Assembly (NCBI RefSeq): GCF_000143535.2
Contig: NC_037311.1
Coordinates: forward strand, 2,542,001-2,606,000
Origin: Botrytis cinerea B05.10
Taxonomy: Eukaryota; Ascomycota; Leotiomycetes; Helotiales; Sclerotiniaceae
Reading direction: 5' to 3'
Length of the DNA: 64,000 bases
Below the pieces are notes generated by a model. It worked only from the letters and a program-made list of their open reading frames with translations. It was not told where the DNA came from and searched no databases. Made by a program: the position numbers and the translations under genes. Positions 1-12,201 of this stretch are shown here, in pieces (position 1 is the first letter of the stretch; each line of letters begins with the position of its first letter).

Positions 1-1782
1 ACAGTACAGCATGGTGTGTTGACTCATGAGTGGAGAGCGAAAGGGTCCAAGGTAGTATGGCTCGATTATGGAATTTCGAGAACTCTTCCTCAATGGTAAT
101 GTTTGGCCGTTGCTGCAGGGCTGCAGCTGGATCCACGACATTAAGAGCATGGGGTAGAAGCTTTCAACGACTCCACCAGCATTTCCGGACGCTCAATGTC
201 GAATCCTTGTGCAGAGATTGTAAAGGGTATTTCGCTGTTGATGATATGGACGCATTTGAATCGAACGAGCCCATAGGAAGAGAGCGGAAGTGAAGAAAGA
301 TTCAGAAACAAGCTTGATTTCGTTGGTGGTGGTTCCTTATCCGATCGGATCAATGCCGGATCATTAACACTCAGCGAGATTCTGAATAACTGATTGAGCC
401 ACAATGGGAGTCCGTTGGTGGGATGTTGCGTCCGTCGTGTTGAACTAAGTGGTTTGGACGTACCTCCGTTGGCGTGGGATATTTTCCTGCAGAAATGTCG
501 TACATTTGCTAAAATTCTACCTGGCTGAACTTCCAGCTTTGAATAAAAATGCAAATGCCTTCATTGGAGCAATTCTTCGCATCAAAGAAAAGTTTCTCTC
601 CCATAGGGCTGCCAATCTCCTTTGCCTACACTCGCAGGTCCACTGCATACACATGCATCCATATTCGCATTCTACGTTCTAATCTTCTATTATTAAACTT
701 TGCCAGAAATGAGGGTCAAAATTCTAGATCACATGCCGAAGTTTCTGTAGAAGAGTACATACAGTATTTGTTGGCATTAGTGCTATATACTTGAGTGATG
801 GAGGCCCATCTCGCTCCTGTACACAAAAAAAGAGACGGTATATGTATTCCTCTTTCTACTCTTGCTTTCTCCATGTTGCTCGAGAAGAATGTTTCTCTGA
901 GTTCGAAATTTCGCATCCTCGTTTTCTCTCAGTTGATCTAAACTCTATGATTCTTGATATACGATTGCTGCTCCACCAAGATACATCTCTCCATCATTGC
1001 AAGTATAACATTGGTATATTGTCTCCTGTTGAGGAAGCTAGACGGTTTTTGTATTCGATCCATTCAGCACGAATTCTGTGGGATTTGATAACAAGTACTA
1101 ATTACAGTCCTAGCCATTCTGGGCCAATTGCCCCTGTTATTGTTTGCGATCGCTTCATGAGAGAACAGGCTGTAAACAATTATATGATGCACTGGGTATA
1201 ATGACGAAAGCAAGTTTGCAGGTAGGAATGCGGGGCTCAATCTTTGGCGGCATCGTTGAGTTTCTGCTTGAGTGCACCTCTGCGCAAAACAGGTGTGGCA
1301 TTCAGAGAGAAAGCATTATGGGTCGATGAAATAGTAAAGGGGTTGATTCGATACAAGCTCAAGATTTGTCACATACATCTCTCTCCCTGAAAAATACAGG
1401 TAAACACCATCCTAATCTTGCCCAATTGGCTCAATTAATCACCTTGAAGCTTGTACAAACTCAAAACCCTTCAAAAATCTCACAATACCTTTAATGCTCA
1501 ACCCCCCAAATGATCTTTTTAATACATATTAGTAGATAAGATACATAAGGGCGTATTATATTGACCGCCGGCAATTTCCCTTCCAGTCTGCTTCAAAACT
1601 CGTAATTTTCAGAAAGGTGTCGAGATCACAAGATTGACCAGCATCTAGAATAGTACCACCTACCGATTCGGGTTAGCTAGTGAGATGAGGCTGACTGCAG
1701 ATTGATTTCTCTTACCCCTAAATGAAATTTTCAACATCAGAATCGTGCTTTGAAACTTCGATGATTGAAGTCATACGGAACA
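1..1782. other. Left-edge region without a supported gene
   Basis: Several open frames of 60-137 codons lie on both strands here, but they overlap each other, have no recognisable domain and do not join through convincing splice sites. Nothing in this stretch can be supported as a gene. The last ~150 bases presumably hold the promoter and leader of the caspase-like gene that starts at 1783. Confidence 0.5.
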
Positions 1783-3554
1783 ATGACAGACACTGAGATG
1801 AACGACGTCTTTCCTGGCCCTTTAATTGAGCCTCATGATCTGAGTCAACTACAGTATCATATCACCTTATGCGACTTTGGTGAAAAGGTGCAAAAAGCTG
1901 CTAATGCGGCTTATCCGAATGATGAAAATAGTAAGTAATACCAAACACTTAACATCTAACTCTATGTGAACTATTGATTGCCTCGATGTTCAAATTTTCG
2001 AGAAAATCCTGTTGACTGGAAGCTCTGTAGTCAAATATCCTCGAGTTTACGCTCTTCTATTATTGTGGGAGGACGAAGACCCGTATCTGCCTGTTTCGCA
2101 AGAAGTCCACGAATTAGGAATTGTTCTAGCTTCTATTTACAACTTCGAAGTCGAGACCTATCTTATTCCCAGCGAGGGAAGCCACAAAAAATTAAACCAA
2201 AGAATTTTGGACTTTGTTGAATTGGGTGGAGATAGTGCGGAACACCTGAAGATTGTTTATTATGGTGGTCATGGCATGCTGGCTCATAATCGGCAGCCGG
2301 ACTGGGTGAGGTAAGTGATCAACAAACATTTTCTACGATACGCTTTCAATCTTGTATTTGACACATCTCGATTTTCCGAACTTCTAGGTGTTCAAAATCC
2401 TTTCCGTCTTTGGAAAGCTTCATCAAGTCTGTGACTACAGAACTATTGGGCACACTGCTTGACGAATTTCCCATAATTTCTCCTTCAAGCTAACAGTTCA
2501 TGCAATTAGTCGCTCTGATCCTCGAGACCCTAGTTTTAGAACGGTAAAATGGGGCGGCATTCAAAATTCTTTGGAACAAGCAAAATCCGACGTTCTACTC
2601 TTGCTTGACTGCTGCTCATCAGGCACTGCCAACACAGGAGATGGTTGCGGGACTACAGAGCTCATTGCTGCTTGTGGTTTCAATAATTTTGCAAATGGCG
2701 TTGGTCGCCATTCGTTCACTCATGCCTTGACAACAGAACTACGCCTGTTGAGCTCATATCCGAAGTTTACCGCAGCGGTCCTGTACAACAGAATACTATG
2801 CCGACTACAAAACTGGATGCCTGAAGGTAGAGAATTGCAGAAAGCTCCACTGCATGTTGTTCTTACTCAGAACCAAGCTTTACCATCCAGCATACAACTT
2901 TCAGTAACCCCAAAGCCAAAGCCGGAATCGATGACATTGCAAAGTCCTTTGCAATCACTGGGATCGCCAAGCCCCGATTCTTTTGCGAGCAATGAAAGGA
3001 CAGATTCTGATCAAGATTCTGATTCATCACCCATTTCAAGCCTTCTTTCTGCCGATGAACAATTTCCGAGGATCTTACTGAGTGTGAGACTCAAGGAAGA
3101 TATGGTTCCAGAATTGTCTGCTGATCTCTTCAGTGAATGGCTTCGCATGATGCCTGTTGTTGCCAACTCTATTACTGTTGAAGCTGGATTCGACAGCTTC
3201 TCAACATTAATATTGGTTTCCATGCCGACACCAATATGGGTCTGCCTTGGAAAAGATCCGGCCTTCAATCTTGTAGGTATCATTAAGAAAATGCCAAACA
3301 TAAATATAGTGTCCAAAAAAACTTCATCGCCACTGAAAGTTGCTGAAAACGATAATTATCAGTCTTCGAGGACTAAAAAGCAACCACCAGCCCGTATGAA
3401 CGATAAATTTCCTCCTTCAGCCTTTACAAAGCAAAAACCAATGCAAACACCATCTTCTTATGACTCTGACTTCGATGAAATCAGATCCTATTCTTCTATA
3501 CTGTCGGATTATCAAAAGTGGAAGGGCAACATACCAGGCAGAGGAGAAATTTGA
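1783..3554 (+). CDS. Caspase-like (peptidase C14) domain protein
   Basis: Three exons, 1783..1930, 2031..2310 and 2510..3554, join in phase through GTAAGT donors and CTGTAG/AATTAG acceptors and give about 490 residues. The caspase-hemoglobinase fold is visible. A strand-rich segment Y-A-L-L-L-L-W-E-D-E-D near residue 57 is followed by the catalytic histidine in Y-Y-G-G-H-G (His ~130) and the catalytic cysteine in L-L-D-C-C-S-S-G (Cys ~177-178). This is the His/Cys pair of metacaspase-type peptidases. Such fungal proteins are usually predicted to be arginine/lysine-specific cysteine peptidases or decayed relatives acting in stress and cell death; the substrate here is unknown. Residues from about 260 on are Ser/Pro/Lys-rich and probably disordered. 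No NACHT or WD40 domain is attached. The reading frame stops at 3552, but a neighbouring frame stays open to 3762 with a Ser/Gln-rich tail (separate entry). The domain call is firm; the exact start and 3' end are less so. Confidence 0.8.
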
Positions 3555-3762
3555 ACCGAATTTTGCGCCTAAAATTGACGAAACTTCGATCGAGAAATCG
3601 AGGAGATTATCTGCCTATAATGATTGTTGGCCGACTGGTCATCATCATTACTCGCAAAGTGGCTCCTCACAACACCCTTCCAAGCACTATTCTTCCTCGC
3701 AATATCCTTCCTCGCAAAGTGGCCCCTCGCAATATGATCACACCCAACGATATTCCTCGTAA
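3460..3762 (+). other. Ser/Gln-rich open frame overlapping the 3' end of the caspase-like gene
   Basis: A different frame remains open across and past the stop of the caspase-like gene. From about 3645 it encodes imperfect short repeats of the type S-S-Q-x-P-S and S-Q-S-G. That composition looks like a genuine disordered tail rather than chance. No intron of normal length joins it to the upstream frame, because only gaps of ~35 bases are possible. It may be an older C-terminus lost to a one-base indel, or a translated low-complexity stretch without function. Confidence 0.3.
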
Positions 3763-5141
3763 CTCTTAGGTCATATGGTTAGTACCGTATAGGTATACAT
3801 AGATTATGAAGTAATTATGAGTCAATATTATGTTGTTCGTCTCCACACAGGCTACTCTCAAAAACTGTAATGAATACTATAGCCTTTTTTCGGATTGACT
3901 GTATAGCAAGGTCTACAGTCAAGGTGATCTAAGCTTATTTGCGTCTGTTCTAAAGCTTAGCTTTCCCATAGATGTCCTATAGGCATCATTTTATATGCAA
4001 TAATGATATAGGGGGCTTCACTACTTAAATATGTTGCGAAATTTTTGTAGTAATTAAACGGATATAATAGTCTCTGAGCGTGCATATCGTTATCATTCGG
4101 GCTTTTGTTGGATTGAAACAACTTTACTCAATCCATAAAAATGAGCGAAAATGCGAGAGAAAGTTTTGAGATATAATTCCCGACGCAACATGGCCATGGG
4201 ACTTGTAGTTTGGACCATTAACGGTGCATCAGAAGTTTGTGCAATCCTATTCTCACATAACTATACTACTCAGTAGCGGAGTACGAACCGGAAACTTTCC
4301 CTGTGTGACATTTGTGAGACTTGAGATGTTCATCTATACGATTGTAGAATGGGAGATGAGTACTTACAATGTAAATGAACTTATTCGTAAGAACGTTGGA
4401 ATTCTCGATTATGGATTTCTGGCAGATGTTACCCGCGATCAGTTCTGAAAATAAATTGAACAGTGACTAATTAAAAAGTACTTAACACGGAAGCATCAGA
4501 AAACTAAAGAGTGAAGCCAGAAAACGGTAGTCTATAAAGAGGAACCGATCTCGGAAGCGAGATAGGGGGCAGGAGCGCCAAATTAATGAGAAATTGGCGA
4601 GGCACTAAGTACTAGATTTCGGATTTTTGCTTCATTCAACAATGTCGTATCACTATCACAACAAATATCATATAGGACTAGAGTATTCATTATGAGTCAA
4701 CGAACCATTACTGTAAGCTTTAAATAATTGATGGAAGAATTTGTCCAGTCTTTTTGTTGGAAAGAGATAACATTGGCAAAATTGATATCTGGATTCTAGA
4801 GACACATTTCAATGTCCGTTGAAGCTTCAAAAATGCACATAAAGAGCATGGATTATTATTATCTAGGCGAAGGACCCAAGATTCATCTAATACCAACCCC
4901 CTATTAATCATACATATACGGAAAAACTGACTTCTATGGATAACCCACCCCCACTTTCCCCATATGTATAGATTCACCCCACCTCCTCGAAATCAGGCTG
5001 AAGACACATTTACCCCTCCTTCCTCATATGACCTCACCAATTTTCTTCTCGTAAAGGAAATCTCTATTTACATCATCTTGAACATTTTTCACCCTCATCT
5101 AAAATCCTTCATTCTCCAACTATCGAAACGAAAATATCAAA
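3555..5141. other. Intergenic, no supported gene
   Basis: AT-rich sequence with no credible coding potential apart from the Ser/Gln-rich frame noted at its left end. The last ~180 bases before 5142 are pyrimidine-rich, as expected for a fungal promoter and 5' leader of the aldose epimerase gene. Confidence 0.5.
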
Positions 5142-6259
5142 ATGCCTCTCGATGCAGATTTCGAATTTCTCCCCTTGGGAGCCATCATCCAAAGCTTCCT
5201 CGTCCCCACAAAAGACAAATCGGTGAATATCGTCCAATCATTTCCAACCGCAGAGCTCTATCAAAAACACAATCAGCCGTTTTTTGGTGAGACGATCGGA
5301 AGAGTCGCGAATCGTATCTCGAATGCGAAGATCAATTCTCTGAACGGAAAATCTTATACTCTTGCGCAGAACAATGGGGTGAATGCTTTACATGGTGGTG
5401 TAAAGGGATGGGGTAAACGTGTTTGGGAGGGCCCAAAGTTGGTGGGATTGAAAGAAATCCCGGGGGTTGAGGGATTGGTGGGAGGTGAAAGTGTGCAGTT
5501 TACGTTGAGGGATGAGGATGGCGATGAAGGCTACCCGGGAACATTGGATGTTAGTGTGGTTTATACTACTGGAAAACAACAGGTCGATGGTAAGGAAGTC
5601 AGAGTGTTGGGTATGGAATATGAAGTCAAGTTGGTGGATGATGGAAAGGGGGTCGAGGAAACAGTTGTCAATGTCACAAATCATTCGTGAGTAGTCTTTG
5701 TCTAACTCAAATAGTTTTATTTTCTCAGAACAGACCCGACTAATATCATAATAGGTATTTCAACCTCGGTGGCAAATCGTCAATTGAAGGTACCCAAGTC
5801 ACATTATGTACCAACGACTATCTACCAGTCGACGATGGAGGTATTCCTACCTCCGGCCCAAAGCCATATGAGAGCATTACACCTAATAAGGAATTTACAC
5901 TGGGCCCCGAGGAACCAAATGTTGATGACTGCTTCGTCGTAGATGCGGAATCTGAATCCACTCCCCTTGATACACGATCCTCGCCTCTCACTACATTAGT
6001 CAAAGCTTCTCATCCAGACACTGGCATCCATCTGGAAGTCTTGAGTACCGAACCCGCATTCCAATTTTATACTGGAAAATACATCGATGTACCAGCAGTT
6101 GAGGGACTTGAGGCTCGAGGGGCTAGAAGTGGATTCTGTGTTGAGCCAAGTCGATATGTGAATGCAATCAACGAGGAGAAATGGCGAGGACAAGTATTGC
6201 TCAAGAAGGGACAAGTTTATGGAAGTAGGATTGTTTATAAGGGGTGGTCTGAAGTTTAA
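5142..6259 (+). CDS. Aldose 1-epimerase (mutarotase)
   Basis: Two exons (5142..5686 and 5755..6259) are separated by a 68-base intron (GTGAGT...ATAATAG) in matching phase and give 349 residues, the usual family length. The enzyme interconverts alpha and beta anomers of aldohexoses such as galactose or glucose, feeding the Leloir pathway or general sugar use in the cytosol. Family landmarks are present. The early histidine block is A-L-H-G-G (around residue 85). The second histidine motif N-H-S-Y-F-N-L is built exactly across the splice junction. The catalytic glutamate lies in C-V-E-P-S-R-Y near the C-terminus. There is no signal peptide, so it is cytosolic. The start is the first ATG in frame, directly after a CT-rich leader (context AAAATG). 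The neighbours are not functionally linked. The family call is very secure; the sugar preferred is not visible. Confidence 0.95.
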
Positions 6260-7064
6260 ACAGGGGAACGGATGGTCGATATCATTGGGTGGATTTTTTG
6301 AAGCAACATTGCACGGCCAAAACTTAGCATTTGACTCGGACTGACTTGATTTGAGCGTTCGTTAGCAGAATACCATAGCATATTAGGATTCCCATCCCGA
6401 GTCAGATCTGGCGGCATGCATGACATGTGAGGAATCCGGTGAAACTTGGGATTTTACCTGAGTGTTTCTTCGTTTGCACTTATTGTTCGAGTTCGAGTTC
6501 GAGTTCGACTTCGACTTCATGTTCATTTGAACTTCAAGACATGCCGAGAACAGTCACGTGTGTTCTATTTTCGGAGTTGGTGAAAAATACCTCGGTATCC
6601 GGATATCAACGCTAAATGCAACCGGTAGGATTTCACATGTCAGATACGATGTATTGACCAATCATATGAGAGGAAATCGTAAGACAGAGTACACATGAGG
6701 TGTTTCCGGAAGGCAGGTGATAGCATTTGACTTGTAGAAGATGGAGAAAATCCGGGGTGAAGAGAGTTTAGATGCAATATGAAATTGGTTTGGTAACGGA
6801 AGACGGAGTGGAGTGCAGCTGAATCAAGAATTGCATGCGATGTCTGTTTGAAGTGAGTGTGACATGTGAAAGAGAAGCTTGCTTGTCAGACCAAAGCGAG
6901 TAGCATCTCCGAATAGTTAATAAAAACAACTCGTTCTTCACACCTCACCTACTTTATTCCTCTCCACTTACTTTCTTGTTTTTATTACTATTTAGAATCA
7001 ATATATCTACATCGTAAGACTTACAGCAACAAATCATCCCATACGGACCAACACATATAGAAAA
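6260..7064. other. Intergenic, with a short TTCGAG repeat
   Basis: Non-coding spacer between the epimerase gene and the cytochrome b5 fusion gene. Apart from the hexanucleotide repeat at 6486..6518 nothing stands out. The final ~150 bases are pyrimidine-rich and probably contain the promoter and leader of the downstream gene. Confidence 0.5.
6486..6518. repeat. Microsatellite, TTCGAG/TTCGAC hexanucleotide
   Basis: Five to six consecutive hexanucleotide units, TTCGAG changing to TTCGAC in the later copies. It lies in non-coding spacer and is probably slippage-derived. Confidence 0.85.
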
Positions 7065-8832
7065 ATGTCGAAGACGTTCAGCCAGAGTGATGTTGCATCG
7101 CACAATAAGCCTGATGATCTCTTCATTGTCGTAGATGAAGATGTCTATGATCTCACCAAATTCCAAGACGACCATCCAGGCGGCAAAAAGATCCTTACAA
7201 GAGTTGCCGGCAAAGATGCTTCGAAACAATTCTGGAAATACCATAATGAAGGTATTCTCAAGAAATACAAGGCAAAGCTACAGGTGGGATCATTAGACAC
7301 AAAGAAAGCCGCAGCTCCACCAACACCCCCTGCGACTCCTCCACCAGCAAAAGAAGCAGTCAAGCCACAGGCGGAAAGCGGTGCTGTTGTGCCTGCTCCA
7401 ACAACCGCTGCGAAGCAGGTTGAGGAGGAATCGGAACCATTGGATCCGTATGGTGATTTGATCCCATTTGCGGATCCATCGTGGTATCAGGGTGTATGTT
7501 TTCTTCCAGTCTCGCAAATCTGCGAATTATGCTAATGTGATGATAGTACCACTCACCATATTTCAATGAGACACATGCTGCTCTCCGCGAAGAAATCCGC
7601 GAATGGGTTTCGGCCGAAATCGAGCCAAATGTGGGCGAATGGGACGAGGCACGAAAAGTGCCAGAGGAAATATACAAACAAATGGGAACTCGAGGGTATC
7701 TAGCTGGATTGATGGGTATGCACTATCCAACTCAATACACAGAGAATAGAATCAAGAGTGTGGCACCTGAGAAGTGGGATTTATTCCACGAAATGCTTCT
7801 CACCGATGAATTGTCGCGTGCAGGAAGCGGTGGATTTGTGTGGAATGTTATCGGAGGATTCGGAATTGGTTGTCCACCTCTGGTTAAATTTGGAAAGAAG
7901 GCTTTGGTTGAGAGAATTCTACCGGGAATCTTAAATGGTGACAAGAGAATTTGTTTGGCTATCACAGAGCCAGATGCTGGTTCTGATGTCGCGAATTTGA
8001 CCTGTGAGGCCAAGTTGACTGAAGATGGAAAACATTATATCGTCAATGGCGAAAAGAAATGGATCACTAATGGTATTTGGAGTGATTATTTCACAACTGC
8101 GGTTAGAACTGGGAAGGATGGTATGAATGGTGTCAGCGTTCTTCTTATCGAGAGGTCGGCTGGTGGCGTTAGCACGAGAAAGATGGATTGTCAAGGTGTT
8201 TGGTCTAGTGGAACGACATATGTTACATTCGAGGATGTGAAGGTCCCAGTTGAAAATCTTATTGGAAAGGAGAACCAAGGATTCAAAGGTATGTTTCGTC
8301 GCAATGCCGTCTTTGAAAATATGCTAATAATCCCATAGTCATCATGACAAACTTCAACCATGAGAGAATTGGTATAATTATCCAATGTCTCCGTTTCTCC
8401 CGTGTCTGCTACGAGGAATGTGTAAAGTACGCACACAAGCGTCGCACATTTGGCAAGAAACTGATTGACCATCCTGTCATTCGTCTCAAGCTCGCTCATA
8501 TGGCGCGTCAAATCGAAGCCTCATATTCTTGGCTCGAATCCCTCATTTACCAATGCTCAAAAATGGGAGAGACCGAAGCTATGTTGAGACTTGGTGGGCC
8601 AATCGCAGGTCTCAAGGCTCAAGCTACTGTTACCTTTGAATTCTGTGCCAGAGAGGCAAGTCAAATCTTTGGAGGTTTGAGTTACAGTCGTGGTGGACAA
8701 GGTGGAAAGGTAGAGAGACTTTACAGAGATGTTAGAGCTTATGCTATTCCTGGAGGAAGTGAGGAGATTATGTTGGATCTGAGCATCAGACAGAGTTTGA
8801 GAGTGGGAAAAGCATTGGGAATGAAATTGTAA
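7065..8832 (+). CDS. Cytochrome b5-acyl-CoA dehydrogenase fusion
   Basis: Three exons, 7065..7493, 7547..8288 and 8339..8832, join in phase (GTATGT donors, GATAG and CATAG acceptors) to give 554 residues. Residues ~1-80 form a cytochrome b5 domain: H-P-G-G supplies the first haem ligand and the histidine in W-K-Y-H-N the second. A Pro/Ala-rich linker (~85-135) follows, then a full acyl-CoA dehydrogenase. This includes the FAD/substrate signature I-T-E-P-D-A-G-S-D, the V-N-G-E-K-K-W-I-T-N motif, and G-G-S-E-E near the C-terminus. Such proteins are predicted to oxidise an acyl-CoA at the alpha-beta bond using FAD. The attached b5 domain may pass electrons instead of, or besides, electron-transfer flavoprotein. 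No clear mitochondrial or peroxisomal signal is evident, since the C-terminus ends G-M-K-L. This b5-ACAD fusion is a recurring fungal architecture. The chain-length preference is unknown. Confidence 0.93.
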
Positions 8833-10168
8833 GAGAGGGAGATGAGTTGAGCCCCGCGCAACGGACTGTAATCTCGTGAGGGTAGAGGGAAGACAAAATG
8901 ATCTTTTTGTATATTATAAATCGAAGATTGAGGATTTGCGTTTTGGTCGGTGTTGGGAATGGATGGTTCGGCAGATTGTTTGGTTTATAAACGTTATATT
9001 TATATTTACAATGCTCATCATTCTGTAATAGTGCACTGGTTCAAAGGGTGTCCCCAAAATCTCAAATATGCCCGTAATAGACGAGGGGAATTCATGGAAT
9101 TAAATCTGCAGGATAGTATTGTAGATATGCAACAAGAGCTTCACATCTGATTTACACATCTCCAAGAGTGCTGATTTTGTTGTATATCAATAGAATGAAT
9201 GTCCGAAGTTGCCAATTAGGGAACGAATTTGCAAAGATGAAATTACAGAAGTGCAACAATTTTTGAAACGCTTTTAACACGTGATTAATAGGTTTTGACC
9301 ATTATTCTGGACTCTGAATCTCGAGTGCTTTTCTTTTAGGCACGAGATGCTTTCTCCATGCGAAGATCATCGACAAAGTCTCCTCGTTGCTCGGGGCAAT
9401 AGATGATCTGTATAGTTTACTTTGACGATCGCTCAAATGTCTCACATTATCATTGTAACTCGAAGGGCGAGTCCGGATCCTATGTATGCTTCACATGGCA
9501 ACCAACTCTGTTCTAGACCAGATCTACATGGAACATACGGAGGATTTCGAATTTCTTACCGCCTTTTATGCCATCCTTGGGTTTATACCTTGTTTGAATA
9601 TTTAGCAAAATGTTCATTTTCTTTTAGGTAAACTTCAATGGGCGAGATTGAAATGTGCGAAATTGGAACCGCAATGAAGTCAGTTGTTAACCTTAACAGC
9701 AGGCAAGGCCACATGAAAGTACATGTTGTATGGCAATTCATTCAATATACCCATTCATTATTTCCCCTTGATTCTTCACATGGTGCATTCCGAGTCTCCG
9801 CTTTCTTGATCCCTTCGCTCGGTTGGTGGAAACTAGAGGAACGGAACATTCCCCGGTGACCAACACAAATTCCAATTTCTCTAGGAATGCGAGTTTCATT
9901 CCGAGAATCTTTCGAAAGTACTCCCAGCATATCAAGAAGCACCTAATGGGTTGGAGGCAACAGAAATCAGTGGCTATAGAAACACTTGGTCTGAGTCTAG
10001 TAGTCTCAGAAGTAAATATGAAGAACATAAGAATGTGTTCTAATCCCCGCCTCTTGTAAGCCCATTCTTCCTATTATCTTATAATATTGCTTGTTATTCA
10101 GTCACTCGCTTCTCCTCGTTTCGTTTTTCACCTCCTTTGCTTCTTCATACATGTGAAAATAGTCAAAA
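8833..10168. other. Intergenic, no supported gene
   Basis: Convergence and promoter region between the acyl-CoA dehydrogenase and GH16 genes. Small open frames on both strands (for example 9422..9631 and 9638..9859) lack domains and splice context. The ~120 bases before 10169 are CT-rich, a plausible core promoter and leader. Confidence 0.5.
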
Positions 10169-12201
10169 ATGGCAACCTCATCACTCTTTTTGAGATGCCT
10201 TATCATCTCCAGTTTCATGACTACCATTACAGCACTTACAGGATACCAGTTAGAGGAGAGCTATAGTGGTAACAGCTTTTTCGATGCGTTTGATTTCTTC
10301 ACAGACCCAGATCCGACTCATGGTTTTGTTACGTATGTGAGTGAGAGTGCTGCGTCTCAGCAAGGATTGATATCAGTCGGAAGTGATGGAGTCTATATGG
10401 GAGTGGATTCCAAAACGATATTGAATCCTAGTGGACCGGGAAGAAATAGCGTAAGAATTGAAAGTAAAAAGAGTTGGACTCATGGACTTTTCATCGCGGA
10501 TTTGTCTCATATGCCTGGTGGTGCCTGTGGTTCATGGCCAGCAAGTAAGTTATTGACTCAGGTATTTGTTAATGAATCTGAGGCTAACCTGTTCGTACAG
10601 TGTGGACTGTGGGGTATAATTGGCCATACAATGGTATGTTGTGCTATATTCATAGGAGTGAGCCAATCGTTAACAGCAGTTATAGGTGAAATCGACATCA
10701 TTGAGGGTGTGAATAGCCAGAACCACAATCTCATGTCTTTACACTCGTGAGTCTCCCTGCAAACCGCGAGCATGACTTTGGGGTATCTTCGCTAATACGA
10801 ATAAATAAAGTGGACCAACATGCTCAGTCGCTGGCTCGGGACAAACTGGTACTCTTCAAAGCGCCAATTGCAACAACTTCGCCAATCCTGTCGGCGTCGG
10901 TTGCGGAATCAGTGATACACGTACCAACAGCTATGGAAGAGGATTCAATCTCAATGGCGGTGGTATCTATGCCATGGAATGGACCTCGTCCCATATCCGC
11001 GTCTACTTCTTCCCAGCTGGGACAGCACCCGCAGATATCAATGGTCCCAATCCCGATCCAAGTAAATGGGGAACTCCAGTTTCAAATTTCGAAGGTGATT
11101 GCGATATCGATACCCATTTCAAAGAGAATAGATTGATTTTCGATACGACTTTCTGTGGAGATTGGGCAAGTGCCGTTTGGTCGAGTGATGCTACTTGTGC
11201 ACCAAAAGCGGCAACTTGTGTGGATTATGTGGCAGGTAAACCAGAGGCTTTTGGTGATCAGTGAGTTCCCTTCTTCAAATCCTACTGTTCTTTCCGCTCA
11301 ATAGGAAAAGAAAAGAAACTAACGTGATGAAAATAGATACTGGTTAGTCAAATCAGTCAAGATATATCAACTTGGAAACGTTGCCAGCCCTATACCTTCC
11401 AACACACCAGTCGCAGGACCATCACGTTCTCCCAGCGCTATAGTACCGCAAGCTTCCCCTGCCCGTCCACAGCAATCGCAGAATGCTCCAGCTGTTACCC
11501 CTCTAACACCAATCAACACTCCAGTCGCACAACCACCCTCTCAACCAATCGGTAACAATAACCCTATCGCAGGTGATGACTCCATTATCAATCACATCTC
11601 CGATTTCGTCGGAAGCATCGGAGACTTCGGTGACGAAGGTAATTGCAGCCCCCCTCCACGTCCCGAGCCCACCTATGACCCCGAATACCCCAATTGTGGC
11701 ACCGGTGGTAGATGTCCGCTAACTCCGGCCTTCACCTGTGCAGGAAACCCCAACAATGATCTCACAAACCTAATCCCCACACCTCCCGCCCTCCCCAGCG
11801 TCACCCCCGCTTTCGAACTCCTCGGGATCGGATCTGGCGGCATTCCTGATTTCGATCTCGATATCAATGCAGAGAATTATCTCAATGCCGCAAAAGATGA
11901 ACTGAAGGGACAGCTTCAGGGACTCGCTAAACAGGCCGTTGCGTGGACGGGAGATGATGATGAGGATATGTCTTCGGAGACGGGAAAACCGTCACGGGTG
12001 ATCTTGGCGAAACCGTTTTATCCTGATGAGGCGGGGAATGGAAATGAGACGGCGGGATCGGTGGCTAGTCCTACGTCGGTGTTGAACTTGGGGGATAAGG
12101 GTAATATTGTTGCTTTTGAGGGGGGTGCGGCGGAAGTGGTTAGTGGAGGGTTGTTGATTTGGGGTGCGGTTGTTGTTATTGGGGGTGTGGTTATGATGTA
12201 G
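10169..12201 (+). CDS. GH16 cell-wall glucanase/transglycosylase, probably GPI-anchored
   Basis: Five exons, 10169..10544, 10601..10633, 10686..10746, 10811..11260 and 11337..12201, restore one frame of 594 residues. Every junction matches phase, and the 33-base second exon is needed to rebuild the conserved W-P-A-M-W-T-V-G segment. An N-terminal signal peptide (~1-22) leads into a GH16 domain with the catalytic motif E-I-D-I-I-E followed by G-V-N. The two glutamates are nucleophile and acid/base. The substrate is expected to be beta-1,3(4)-glucan in the fungal wall. A long Pro/Ser/Thr-rich linker (~310-500) is followed by a hydrophobic C-terminal tail rich in Gly/Val (final ~20 residues), which fits a GPI-attachment signal. 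The likely location is plasma membrane or cell wall. The family assignment is strong; GPI anchoring is inferred from composition. Confidence 0.92.

Noticed and set aside
141..554. 137-codon minus-strand frame near the left edge
   Set aside because: No domain, overlaps other frames of equal size, start and splice context absent.
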